Shown here piece by piece: positions 35,505 to 47,011 of a stretch of 64,000 nucleotides of DNA (position 1 is the first letter of the stretch; every line of letters starts with the position of its first letter). The stretch lies in NCBI GenBank assembly GCA_034359265.1, contig CP136891.1, positions 45,748,001 to 45,812,000 of the forward strand, written 5' to 3'. The notes under the pieces are model-generated. The model worked only from the letters and a program-made list of their open reading frames with translations. It was not told where the DNA came from and made no database searches. The DNA is from Canna indica (taxonomy: Eukaryota > Streptophyta > Magnoliopsida > Zingiberales > Cannaceae). Position numbers and translations under genes: made by a program.

Positions 35505-37032
35505 TGCAATGTAATATCCGCTAAAATATTTTATGTATATTTATTTCAGCGGGTTGCATGTGACGCGAGATTGTGCGCGCGGGCTTGAGCATTGACGCTT
35601 AGCTTGAGGTGAGAACCGGATACTCTAGAATTTTTCTTAATTATAAATTTAAATGGAAAAATATTTTATGCGTCACGTATTTAAAGAGGACTCGGAGTTG
35701 AATCCAGCGGTTCAATCGGATCCGAATTCGGACTTGGATTGGGTGAGATAGAGAAGGTTTAGTGAACCACTTAAGTTAGGGACATAATTATAATTTCGGA
35801 AAATAAATATTACAAAAAAAAGAGGGGCGTCGTACGGCTGCTATAGCTGCACGGAACCCGAGACACGTTTGAGGAAGGGGCGATGAGTGGTCTTGGAGAA
35901 GAGGAGAGATCAGACGCCGAATTTCTCAAAGCTCTCGTCTTCCTTCCGTTCTTTTCCCTTCTTGTGAGTGGTTAATCTCTTCTTTCTTGTTTTCTACCCA
36001 AGCAGTTACCCTTCTCTTGTTTAGCCGAGTTTATGAAAAGAAATCCCTAAGTTTTGATCAATCTAGATCACAAAAACGAACATGGAATCATTCTTGTTAA
36101 TGCATGAATTGATATCTGATGATGATCCTTATTGTTGTATATAATTATGAGGGGATTTTTTTTCATGCCGCCCCTTGTCATAGCACGCCCTGTTCTGCCG
36201 TGGATAGAGGGATTGAGAAGCTGCAGTATATGGTGTAATTGATACATTAGTTATTGGCTCCTCTTTGATTTCTATAATCGCTTTAGAAATATTGAAAAGC
36301 TACTGTATAAAATTTAATTGAAGCACTTGCTATTGGTTCCTCCTTCGACTTCTATCTATTCTTTATTTGTGAACCAAGTGGCTGCTACAAGAGGATCAAA
36401 GTTCTTCCTCTTATTTCCTACAGTGGCCGGCTGCCACTTGGGAATCAATTTCCTTTTTCTTTATTTGTTATTTTCCTTGTCCATAGATTACTTTTAATTG
36501 GTTGCTTCCTACAATTACAAATTGATACCTTGTAGTAATATCTCTTGGAAATTACCTTGGTAGTATCTTGATGTTTATATATGCTCACATTGAATTGATG
36601 TGTATGCTAACTACCTAGATTCATATGTTAAATGTTGGAATTCATATGGTTGGTTGAATGCTGAAATTACCTAGTACTGTACTGTAAAATTTAGTCAAAT
36701 TCATGCTAAATTGATTTAGCAATTTGGATAATCGGTTTAACGCGTAAAGTACTGATATAACCTATCGATTTGCATGTAAGATATGTTTTGGGAACCTAGA
36801 AAGTACTTAGGTGACCCAAACAGTAACGTGCCGATAGAAAATTGATGATTTCAGTATGCTGAAAATTTCCGTAGTGCATGTTAATAGGGTCGGGATGCGG
36901 GCTCGGTGTGACATTCCTAATCCATCATAAACAATTGGGGTTTTAGTTAATACCAGGGATAAGTGAACCTTGGGTGTGTTGACACGAGGACGTGACCCTC
37001 GGGTAGTGGTCCGGGGCATATTGCGCTGAGTG

Positions 37033-37137
37033 GTGCGCTCTGCGCACGAGATACATGGGGCCGGTGGGCCGAGTAGTGCGTGTAGCGTACGTGATGACTA
37101 TGGGCCGCATGCAGGCCAAGTGGTACGCACAGCGTAC
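37033..37137. repeat. Three spaced hairpins in the outer LTR
   Basis: GTGCGCTCTGCGCAC (37033-37047), GTGCGTGTAGCGTAC (37076-37090) and GTACGCACAGCGTAC (37123-37137), each with six-base arms and a 3-base loop, 43 and 47 bases apart. Arms one and three are perfect and differ by a compensating pair. Confidence 0.8.
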
Positions 37138-37183
37138 GAGCGATCATGGGTCAGATGGCCTTCCCGATCGAGCGGCTGCTAGA

Positions 37184-37352
37184 TCTAAAGGGCCTTCCTA
37201 GACCAGTGAACCTGAGCAGAAAAATAGTTGGGTACTGGATCTAGAAGGCCTTCCTAGACCAATGAACCCGAGCAGAAAAATAGTTGGGTACTAGTTCTAA
37301 AGGGCCTTCCTAGACTAGTGAACCCGATGGGGAGAGTCAGTTGGACACTGAG
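37184..37352. repeat. 56-bp tandem repeat, three units left of element B
   Basis: Units opening TCTAAAGGGCCTTCCTAGAC or TCTAGAAGGCCTTCCTAGAC start at 37184, 37240 and 37296. A fourth unit starts at 47017, right after element B and its target duplication, so the array is split at a unit boundary. Confidence 0.85.
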
Positions 37353-39901
37353 GGTAAGACCCGAAATTTTTTTTCCTAATATAAAATCTATTTTGCTGCA
37401 GCGCGCCGGGTCCGGGGGTAGTCGAGTCGAGCCTTAGGATCGCCTCGAGTGAAAATGTATGACTCGATTAATAATTCATGGAATCTATTTGGGTGATTAA
37501 CTTTCCTTTTATGAAATCATGCCTTAAATTAAGTAAACTCGATTCATATTGTGGGTTGAGTCAGAACCCAAGTTGAGTTCGAGTTTAGTCGAGTTCCAGG
37601 TATGAGTTAAGTGAGTCATGAGGCCATCTTTGGAAAGATAGATGAGGGATTAAAACTCTCATCTTGCAACCGTGCGGCTCACCCTTTGAGTCGCACAAGG
37701 CTGCCTACGGAGAGAGGAGAAGGAGCAAGGAGGAAGCTTGGGGCTTGGATCGATCCGGGATTCACGTCGTCGCCGGAAAAATTTCAAGTCATCGTCACCC
37801 GATCCTTGTTTCTCCGCAATCTAGGTGAGTGGTTAAGTTTTGAAACTTGGGGGAGGCGGGTGGCCGAACCCTAGATGAGATAGGTTGAGTTTCTCGCGAT
37901 CTTTTTGACGAATCTTGATTTCAACGATGTATGTTCACTATTTTATGGAATTCCTTGTCGGAGCTCGATGTTTCTTCGTCGTTTTGCAAGTTTTTAGGGC
38001 TGCTGAATCATGGGAAAAGGGGAAAGTTCATGCCAAAATTTTCCCCGATTCCCTTGGCGGCAAGAAAGCCCTCGGATGACCTTATATCAATGTTCGATGT
38101 AGTTCCACTTGTATATCTCACGCATTATGAAGCATGCCTTCCCTAGGAATCCCTTGAAGTGGCCGAATGAACCCTACAACTCATGAAGGGGGGTTCGGCC
38201 AAGGGTGAGGGAAGGGTAAATTAGTCCATTGATATGTAAGCTATATTTGGAATTGAAGAAGTAGAGGTATAGCTAGAGTCTCCTCCCCCTTTCCTACCTT
38301 AGGTACCATGGCCGAGCAAGGTCTTCCTTGCTCATGGTTCGGCCAAGGCTAGGGAGGGGAGAAGAGAGTAGCTTTAGATGGAAATTACATGATTATAAGG
38401 ATCACACATAGAGATATGGCAATACTTAGGAAGAACACCAAACATAGCAAGTAGCTTGATTGATTTTGAATTGTAGGAATGTTAGTCTTATAACCATCCT
38501 TAGCATTAGATCTTTAAACTTTGTATGTTGAGATTGTTACCATGTTTTGTATTTCCTACATGTTATTTAAATTCATTACTACCTTGCCATGCTAGATAGT
38601 TGTTCCTTATTGTGCTAAAAATTCCTAAGGTAGTGTAAAGTTGTTATGTGTATACATTGTGGTCATATATGATGAATGTTGCAATATTTGAATATTTTTC
38701 CTTGGATTATACATGCTGCCCTAAATGTTCTTGGGCGGGATTCCAAGGTCGACACACGAATTTCCTCACCCAAGGTAGTGTAGGAAGTTAGGTAACATGT
38801 AAGGCGTCGCTAGACGTTCATCGCACTTATATGGAAACTTAGTTAGGAGACGATAACACTTGTATGAATTCTTGTATACTTTTGGAAACCTGGAACTCGT
38901 AGGTGTTCATATCTTGAAAGGGCAGCATAAATTATCGACCCTGTAGCCGGATTAAGGCCAGATTCGGACAAAGGCCTAAAGTGTATATATGGAAACCCTA
39001 GGATATTGATTGTGTGATGTGTTTCAAATGGTTCGCTGAGGAGCGTGGAGGTCGAAAATGACCAATGCTCAGCTCGGCCAGTATTGGGTCTAGAGGTGCG
39101 CCAGCAGGCCCGCTAGGTGCCAGACCCCAGTTGGGTGGGACTAGCTATCCTTACCCCAGACGGTGTCCGAAGACTAATGGGCCATCCTCGTCGACGGCCC
39201 GAGATTGTTTGCTTACATCTTGAGATGATGTGGCCGATGGCCAGTATGATACTACCTGATATGGTAGGGATGGCTGTAGCTGGGATATGATTCTATGAGT
39301 ATGCCCAAGGGCCGGATTCCGAAGGCTTGAAAAGCCGAGACGGCAGGTTATCATGTTCAATTGATACAGATGGACCCGTTGGGGGTCGATAATCGCATTA
39401 GAAATAAATTCTTCCTCCTTCTACATTTCCTTTATTGCCTTGTATGATATATATGCATGACTGAGGCTTATGTGGAGGTTCATTTGAGCCACTCACTGAG
39501 TCTCAAGTGGACTCACAGTTTATTCTTATTTTGTAGAGCATGAGCAGTAGCTTGGCATGCCGACATGATGCAGTTGGTGGGCGGGAGGCGGTGCCATATC
39601 TCGTAGCGGCGTCCATGAGTCTTAGACTTGTACTTAATTATGTTGGTTTTGTTTCGGCACTGATAGTCGTGATTGAAAAAGAATTGTAAAACTTGTTACT
39701 TGAACATTCAATTATTTGATGTTGGTGTTTCTACTTGTTTTGGAAATCTTATAGATTGTGACTTTGCAAACTTTTTATAAATTATGTTGAGATTTCTTTC
39801 ATTCGATATGTCTTGGTTTTCTTGATGTCAGTGTAGACAGTAGGCTACAGGGCAGGATGTAGGCCCTGGCTGGTCACACTACCCTTAGTCGGGGTGTGAC
39901 A
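37353..39901 (+). repeat. 5' LTR of element B (2549 bp)
   Basis: Starts GGTAAGACCCG (first base T to G against the other copies) and ends GGGGTGTGACA. TATAAAA lies about 27 bases in. A leader hairpin at about 37674-37698, the donor CTAGGTGAGT (intron start 37825) and the acceptor TTTTGTAG (39536) are present. Confidence 0.93.
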
Positions 39902-39905
39902 AAGT

Positions 39906-39917
39906 TGGTATCAGAGC
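39906..39917 (+). other. Primer-binding site of element B
   Basis: TGGTATCAGAGC four bases after the 5' LTR, for initiator tRNA-Met. Confidence 0.93.
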
Positions 39918-40119
39918 ACTAGGCTAAGTCTTGTCTATGACTCAGTGTTGGGTACCGTATGAGACATATGCTAGCATGCCGACTTACGGTATAGTTATGC
40001 TACGAGATTAGGCGACCACTCCTGCACCGAGTGCACCATGTGGTTAGTAAGTTTAAAGAGCTTTGTGTTAAGAATTTCTTATATGACATGCAACTTCTTT
40101 TCTTTCCTGTGTTAGTGAA

Positions 40120-41340
40120 ATGGATGCTCATAATGCTGCTCTGAGCGGCAGTGGCAGTAACTCGACGGAACATCGAGGCCGAGGTCGAGGCCGAGGCCGG
40201 GCCCGGGGCAGGGATAAAGAGCCGTCTGAGGGACAGGGGCAAGAGTCAGCGGTTGTTCTACTGCACGCTCAGGTGAACCAATTGACTGAGGCGCTCCATA
40301 AGGAGTAGGAACTGAGACAGCAAATGCAGCAGCAGCAGCAGTCTCAGTAGCCACCGCCACAACCCGTGCTCGTGTTTTCAGTGGTACCAGAAGTGACAGA
40401 GGTGATAGCACCGGTGGTCAGAACCCCAGGGGCCCTGACTTATGCAAATTTTGTCACACTGAAGCCACCAGAGTTCACCAGAACAGATCGTCAGGTGGAA
40501 GTGACAGAAATCTTGGGGGATTGCTACGAGCTATGTGTGGAGTTGGGGTGTTCTTCAGAGGCAGCTGCTAGTATGGTTGGTCTTCAGATGAGGGGAGCGG
40601 CAAAGGTCTGGTTGCAAACTTGGAAGGCCCACAGGGCAGCTGGCGCACCACCTCCCACGTGGGAGGAATTCCGGGTGGCTGTGGAAGAGCAGTACCTACC
40701 CATGAGTGTCCGTGACAAGCACGTCCGTGATTTTGAGATGCTGCGCCAGGCTGCAGGCATGACCGTATCAGAGTATGAGATGGAGTTCAACCGTCTCTCC
40801 AAGTACCATCCAACCCTAGTGGCGTCTGAGACTGCCACGGTTAAAAGGTTCGTGGCAAGATTGAGGCCACAGATTGGCAGGCTTATCCACTACACTGAGG
40901 ATTCTACTCTGGCTCGGGTAGTGGATGAAGCCCTGCGGAAAGAAGCTTTGGTGCAGTTTGAGAGAAATGACGGGCCAGCTAAGAAGATGTTTCGATCGCA
41001 GGGTTCTGGTAGTCAGCCTTGGCACTCTGAAGGGGCAATGACTACAGCAGATCAGCAGTAGAGCCAGGGGTAGAATGGCAACCGGGGCCGTGGGGGCCCC
41101 GGGACCGGGTCAGAGAGGCCAGCAGTATTAGGAGGTGGTTCTCAAATATCTGAGGCGCTGCAGTGTGGCAGCTGCAGTCGGAGGCACTGGGGGTCCTGTC
41201 TTAGTCGCACTAACGCTTGCTTCAAGTGCGGTCGAGTCGGACACTTCAAGAAGGACTGTCCTGAGGGAACTGGTCAGAAGCCTGAGCAATCTAGGGGGAA
41301 GGCACCTATGTCAGTAGGGTTAGTAGCTCAGAGAGGGCAG
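40120..41340 (+). pseudogene. gag of element B (broken)
   Basis: ATG at 40120 opens MDAHNAALSGSGSNSTEH and an RG-rich basic stretch. TAG codons at 40306 and 40348 interrupt the Gln-rich linker without change of frame. The gag domain runs from about 40440 (TYANFVTLKPPEF, VEEQYLPMSVRDKHVRDFE, YHPTLVASETATVKRF) to 41061, where another stop falls. The zinc knuckle (CFKCGRVGHFKKDC) lies near 41220-41265. A pyrimidine-rich tract ending in TTAG sits four bases before the ATG. Confidence 0.88.
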
Positions 41341-41400
41341 ACATAGAATAAGGGGTCGTAGACTAGTCATTCAGAGAGGTCGCCTGCGCGGGTATATGCT

Positions 41401-41800
41401 TTGAACCGTGATGGGGCAGAGGCATCCAAAGCAGTGGTGACAGGTACTATTTTAGTATGTTCATCTGTTGCATATGTTTTATTTGATCCGGGTGCCACAC
41501 ATTCGTTTGTGTATGTCATGTTTGCTGCAAAGTTGCCAATGGCACCCTCTATGCTCGACGGGCCATTGATGGTATCAACGCCTACGGGCGATGCAATCTT
41601 AGCAGACTCAATTTATCAAGGTTGTGAAGTACTCATCTGCGGCCATGTGCTGAGTGCGGATTTGACACTCCTACCCACTCTTGAGCTTGATGTCATTCTT
41701 GGCATGGACTGGCTGGCAAAGCACTTTGCAATGTTGGATTGTAGAGCCAAGACAATGATGTTTAATAAGCCTGGGTTGCCACAGTTCACCTTCCAAGGGG
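41401..41800 (+). pseudogene. Aspartic protease region of element B
   Basis: The domain shows DPGATHSFVYVMFAAKL (active-site Asp at about 41491) and VILGMDWLAKHFAMLDC. It is uninterrupted itself and continues open to 42105 in the gag-pol frame. As part of Gag-Pol it would release the structural and replication proteins. Confidence 0.87.
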
Positions 41801-41929
41801 AGGAAGGTAGCAAGCCGATAGGGGTCATCTCAGCCCTAAAGACTCGTAAGTTGCTTCGGGGCAGCTGCCAATCTTTCCTGGCCTTTGTATCTGTGGTCGA
41901 GGAGGAAAGGGGTGAAGCAAGGGATGTCA

Positions 41930-42840
41930 GCGGAACCCCAGTGGTTTGTGAATTCCCTGATGTGTTTCCCGTGGAATTGCCGGGGTTGTCGCCCAAAAGG
42001 GAAGTCGATTTTTGCATTGACCTGCGGCCCGGGGTGAAACCAATTTCCATTCCACCTTATAGGATGGCACCGGCCGAACTCAAGGAGCTAAAGGTGCAAT
42101 TGTAGGAAATGTTGGACCTAGGGTTCATCCGGCCGAGTGTGTCACCCTGGGGTGCCCCGGTTCTCTTCGTGAAGAAGAAGGATGGGTCGATGCGCATGTG
42201 CATTGATTATAGGCAGCTGAACAAGGTGACTGTTAAGAATCGCTACCCACTGCCGAGGATAGATGATCTGTTTGATCAGCTGTAGGGGGCTCAATGGTTT
42301 TCAAAGATAGATATGAGGTCCGGATACCATCAGTTGAGAATCCGGGACTGCGATGTGCCGAAGACGGCCTTTAGGACTCGCTACGGTCACTATGAGTTCC
42401 TAGTGATGTCCTTTGGCCTAACCAATGCACCTGCTACCTTCATGGACCTAATAAATAGGGTATTTAAGGAGTACTTGGACAGCTTTGTGATCGTCTTCAT
42501 TGACGACATTCTGGTTTACTCCAAGAGTGAGGAAGAGAACTCTAAGCACCTGAGAATGGTCCTGAAAACCCTCAGAGAGCACCGCTTGTTTGCCAAATTT
42601 TCTAAGTGTGAATTTTGATTGGAAAGTGTAGGGTTCTTGGGCCATGTAGTGTCCAAGGAAGGAATAAGGGTAGATCCTGCCAAGATTGAAGTGGTGCAGA
42701 ACTGGAAGCGGCCGACTAGTGTGACTGAGGTCCACAGTTTCCTTGGTTTGGCCAGCTATTACCGAAAGTTTGTGGAGAATTTCTCCAGAATTGTAGCCCC
42801 TCTGACTCGGTTAACCTAGAAGAAGGTCAGATTCGTTTAG
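41930..42840 (+). pseudogene. Reverse transcriptase of element B (broken)
   Basis: FPDVFPVELPGLSPKREVDF leads into PYRMAPAELKELKVQL, then a TAG (42103). The fingers and palm follow ([19 protein letters not shown]), another TAG (42283), [26 protein letters not shown] and the catalytic [12 protein letters not shown] at about 42500. A TGA at 42616 replaces a tryptophan present in element A, and TAGs at 42817 and 42838 end the connection region. One reading frame is kept throughout. Confidence 0.9.
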
Positions 42841-42882
42841 GATGACAAATGCGAGGCGAGCTTTCTGAAGCTCAAGACATGT

Positions 42883-43407
42883 TTGACATCTGCACCCGTG
42901 TTGGCTGTACCTTTCGGCTCAGGAGGGTTTGTAGTCTTCTGTGATGCCTCTCAGGTTGGTCTGGGCTGCGTCCTGATGCAGTATGGTAGAGTCATTGCTT
43001 ATGCGTCTTGCCAGTTGAAGGTTCATGAGAAGAACTATCCGACGCATGACCTAGAATTAGCGGCAGTGGTCTTTGCCTTGAAGCTTTGGCGGCACTACCT
43101 GTACGGAGAGACTTGCGAGATCTACACAGATCACAAGAGCCTCCAATACTTGCTTATCCAAAAGGAGCTGAACCTCAGGCAGAGGAGGTGGCTGGAGCTC
43201 CTAAAGGACTATGATTGCACCATTATGTGTCATCCAGAGAAAGCAAATGTGGTAGCAGATGCGCTGAGCAGAAAGTCCATGGGCAGTTTAGCGCATTTGG
43301 AAATTAAGCGGAGGCCTCTAGCTCGAGAGTTGGCTTTGTGCCTAGATGGGGGTGCAACCTTATCACTGTCAGCTTCAGGTGCCCTAATGGCACACCTGCG
43401 GGTATAG
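42883..43407 (+). pseudogene. RNase H of element B
   Basis: One of the few unbroken domains. [16 protein letters not shown] (first Asp), [16 protein letters not shown] (Glu), [13 protein letters not shown] (Asp) and [11 protein letters not shown] (last Asp) are all present. The frame ends at a TAG (43405) in the spacer before integrase; a second TAG follows at 43426. Confidence 0.9.
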
Positions 43408-43464
43408 TCCACGCTGCGTGCCGCGTAGGGGGAAGATGCCTTTTGTTCACTGACCAAGGACCTG

Positions 43465-44829
43465 GTGCAAAGAGGTGATGCAGAGAACGATTTCAGATTG
43501 GACTCAGAGGGTGTACTGAGGTTCAGAGACTGGATAGTAGTACCAGACATGGCTGAGGTGCGCAGGCAAGTCTTGGAACTGGATCATCATTCCACTTACA
43601 TGATGCATCCGGGGGCCACCAAGATGTACCGGGATTTAAGGCAGCATTACTGGTGGAAAGGTATGGAAAGAGAGGTGGCAGAGTTTGTTTCCAAATGTCT
43701 AGTCTGCCAGCAAGTGAAGGCTGAACACCTTAAGCCTGCAGGACTTCTGCAAAACTTCGAGGTGCCCAAGTGGAAATGGGAGAAAATCACCATGGATCTA
43801 GTGACCGGATTGCCTAAGTCAAAAAGCAGTTTTGATTCCATTTGGGTGGTAGTGGACCAGTTAACCAAGACCACGCACTTCATACATGTGAAAACTACCT
43901 TCTTTGCGGAGCAGTATGCCCGACTGTTCTTGGATAGGATTGTGGCATATCATGGTACCCCGGTGATGATTATATCCGACCGCAGTACCCAGTTCACAGC
44001 CCAGTTTTGGCAATCCTTCCAGGAAGCCTTGGGTACCCAGGTGCATTTCAGCACAGCTTTCCATCCGCAGACTAACGGCCAGTCAGAGAGGACCATCCAA
44101 ACTTTGGAGGACTTGCTGAGAGCATGCGTCCTGAATATGGCCGATGGCTGGGAGAGGCACCGCTGATAGAGTTCGCCTACAACAATAGCTATCGTAGTAG
44201 CATTGGCATGGCTCCTTTTGAGGCTTTGTATGGGTGGCGGTGTAGGTCTCCAGTGGGCTATTTTGAGGCAGGGGAATCATTCATGGTGGGCCCCGATCTG
44301 ATCGAGGAAGCAGTAGAAAAAGTAAAGGCCATAAAGGAAAGATTACTGGCGGCTCAGAGTCGATAGAAAATGTATGCGGACAAAAAGACCATGAAATTGG
44401 AATTTGCAGAGGGTGACTTAGTATTTCTTAAGGTCTCTCCTATGAAAGGGGTGGTCCGGTTTGGGAAAAAAGGGAAACTGAGCCCTAAATACATTGGGCC
44501 TTTTCCCGTCCTCAAAGCGGAGGGGTGAGGTGGCCTATGAGCTGGCATTGCCTCCTAGCCAGAGCAGAGTGCACCCGGTCTTCCATGTATCCATGTTGCG
44601 CAAGTATGTAAAAGATGATTCGCATGTGATCGAGCCCTCTTCTATCGAGGTAGATTTGGCCATCTCATTCGAGGAAAGGCCGGTAGAGATTCTTGATCGC
44701 CAGATCAGGAAGCTAAGGTCCAAAGAAATTTCCCTGGTAAAGGTCAGATGGGAGCATCATTCCGGGCAAGAGGCCACATGGGAGGTAGAGCAGGACATGA
44801 GAGAGCACTACCCTTCCTTGTTCGAATAG
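43465..44829 (+). pseudogene. Integrase and chromodomain of element B
   Basis: HHCC module (HHSTYMMHPGATKMYR to KCLVCQQVKAEH), catalytic core with Asp in MDLVTGLPKS and IISDRSTQF (Gly to Ser in the usual SDRGTQF) and Glu in [12 protein letters not shown] 4-base deletion near 44157 shifts the frame after DGWERH; a TAG for Gln (44364) and another shift near 44515 follow. The C-terminal part carries an intact-looking chromodomain (RPVEILDRQIRKLRSK, LVKVRWEHHSGQEATWEVE) ending at 44829. Confidence 0.9.
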
Positions 44830-44876
44830 CCGGTAAGTCCTTGTTATTCAAGTAAATTCGAGGACGAATTTCCCTT

Positions 44877-44888
44877 AAGGGGGGAAGG
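44877..44888 (+). other. Polypurine tract of element B
   Basis: AAGGGGGGAAGG one base before the 3' LTR, identical to that of element C. Confidence 0.9.
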
Positions 44889-44889
44889 T

Positions 44890-47011
44890 TGTAAGACCCG
44901 GAAATTTTTTTCCTAATATAAAATCTATTTTGGTGCAGCGCGTCGGGTCCGGGGGTGGTCGAGTTGAGCCTTGGGATCACCTCGAGTGAAAAGGTATGAC
45001 TCGATTAATGATTCATGGAATCTATTTGGGTGATTAACTTTCCTTTTATGAAATCATGCCTTAAATTAAGTAACTCGATTCATATTGTGGGTTGAGTCGG
45101 AACCCAAGTTGAGTTCGGGTTTAGTCGAGTTCCGGGTAAGAGTTAAGTGAGTCATGAGGCCATCTTTGGAAAGATAGATGAGGGATTAAAACCCTCATCT
45201 TGCAGCCGTGCGACTCACCCTTTGAGTCGCACAAGGCTGCCTAGGGAGAGAGGAGAAGGAGCAAGGAGGAAGCTTGGGGCTTGGATCGATTCGGGATTCG
45301 CGTCGTCGCTGGAAAAAATTCAAGTCATCGTCACCCGATCCTTGTTTCTCCTCAATCTAGGTGAGTGGTTAAGTTTTGAAGCTTGGGGGAGGCGGGTGGC
45401 CGAACCCTAGATGAGATAGGTTGAGTTTCTCGTGATCTTTCCGACGAATCTTGATTTCAACGATGTATGTCCATTGTTTTATGGAATTCCTTGTCGGAAC
45501 TCGATGTTTCTTCGTCGTTTTGCAAGTTTTTAGGGCTGCCGAGTCATGGGAAAAGGAGAAAGGTCATGCCAAAATTTTCCCCGATTCCCTTGACAGCAAG
45601 AAAGCCTTTGGATGACCTTATATCAATGTTATATGTAGTTCCACTTGTATATCTCACGCATTATGAAGCATGCCTTCCCTAGGAATCCCTTGAAGTGGCC
45701 GAATGAACCCTATAACTCATGAAGGGGGGTTCGGCCAAGGCATTATACAGTTGTTATGTGTATACATTGTGGTCATATATGATGAATGTTGCAATATTTG
45801 AATATTTTTCCTTGGATTATACATGCTGCCCTAAATGTTCTTGCGCGGGATTCCAAGGTCGACACACGAATTTCCTCACCCAAGGCAGTGTAGGAGGTTA
45901 GGTAACAAGTAAGGCGTCACTAGACGTTCATCGCACTTATATGGAAACTTAGTTAGGAGACGATAACACTTCTATGAATTCTTGTATACTTTTGGAAACT
46001 TGGAACTCGTAGGTGTTCATATCTTGAAAGGACGGCATAAATTGTCGACCCTGTAGCTGGATTAAGGCTAGATTCGGACAAAGGCCCAAAGTGTATATAT
46101 GGAAACCCTAGGATATTGATTGTGTAAAGTGTTTGAGATGGTCCGCCGAGGAGCGTGGAGGTCAAAAATGACCAATGCTTAGCTCGGCCAGTATTGGGTC
46201 TAGAGGTGCGCCAGTGGGCCCGCTAGGTTCCAGACCCCAGTTGGGTGGGACTAGCTATCCTTACCCCAGACGGTGTCCGAAGACTAGTGGGCCATCCTAG
46301 TCGACGGCCCGAGATTGTTTGCTTACATCTTGAGATGATGTGGCCGATGGCCAGTATGATACTACCTGATTTGGTAGGGACGACTGTAGCCGGGATATGA
46401 TTCTATGAGTATGCCCAAGGGCCGGATGCCGAAGTCTTGATAAGCCGAGACAGCAGGTTATCATGTTTAGTTGATACAGATGGACCTGTTGGGGGTCGGT
46501 AATCGCATTAGAAATAAATTCTACCTCCTTCTACATTTCCTTTATTGCCTTGTATGATATATATGCATGACTGAGGCTTATGTGGAGGTTCATTTGAGCC
46601 ACTCATTGAGTCCCAAGTGGACTCATAGTTTATTCTTATTTTGTAGAGCATGAGCAGTAGCTTGGCATGCCGACATGGTGCAGTTGGTGGGCGGGAGGCG
46701 GTGCCATATCTCGTAGCGGCGTCCATGAGTCTTAGACTAGTGCTTAGTTATGTTGGTTTTGTTTCTGCACTGACAGTCGCGATTGAAATAGAATTGTAAA
46801 ACTTGTTACTTGAACATTCGGTTATTTGATGTTGGTGTTTCTACTTATTTTGGAAAACTTATAGATTGTGACTTTGCAAACTTTTTATAAAGTATGTTGA
46901 GATTTTTTTCATTCGATATGTCTTGGTTTTCTTGATGTGAGTGTAGACAGTAGGCTACAGGGCAGGATGTAGGCCCTGGCCGATCACACTATCCTCAGTC
47001 GGGGTGTGACA
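44890..47011 (+). repeat. 3' LTR of element B (2122 bp, internally deleted)
   Basis: Starts TGTAAGACCCGG and ends GGGGTGTGACA. Relative to the 5' LTR it lacks about 440 bases after GGGGTTCGGCCAAGG (45740; counterpart about 38200-38640). Leader hairpin 45208-45232, donor at 45361 and acceptor at 46646 are kept. Confidence 0.93.
45208..45232 (+). promoter_or_regulatory. Conserved leader stem-loop in Tekay LTR
   Basis: GTGCGACTCA (45208-45217) pairs perfectly with TGAGTCGCAC (45223-45232) around a 5-base loop. Equivalents occur in the other Tekay-type LTRs about 110-150 bases before the splice-donor-like site. The function is unknown; an RNA signal such as packaging is an inference. Confidence 0.6.

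Larger units (their letters stand above)
37353..47011 (+). mobile_element. Complete Tekay-type element B (9.66 kb), nested
   Basis: LTRs at 37353-39901 and 44890-47011, PBS, gag, protease, RT, RNase H, integrase, chromodomain and polypurine tract in order. Target duplication CTGAG at 37348-37352 and 47012-47016. LTRs differ by roughly 5% in the parts compared by eye, plus a large deletion in the 3' copy. Ten or more in-frame stops and a frameshift make it inactive. Confidence 0.96.
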
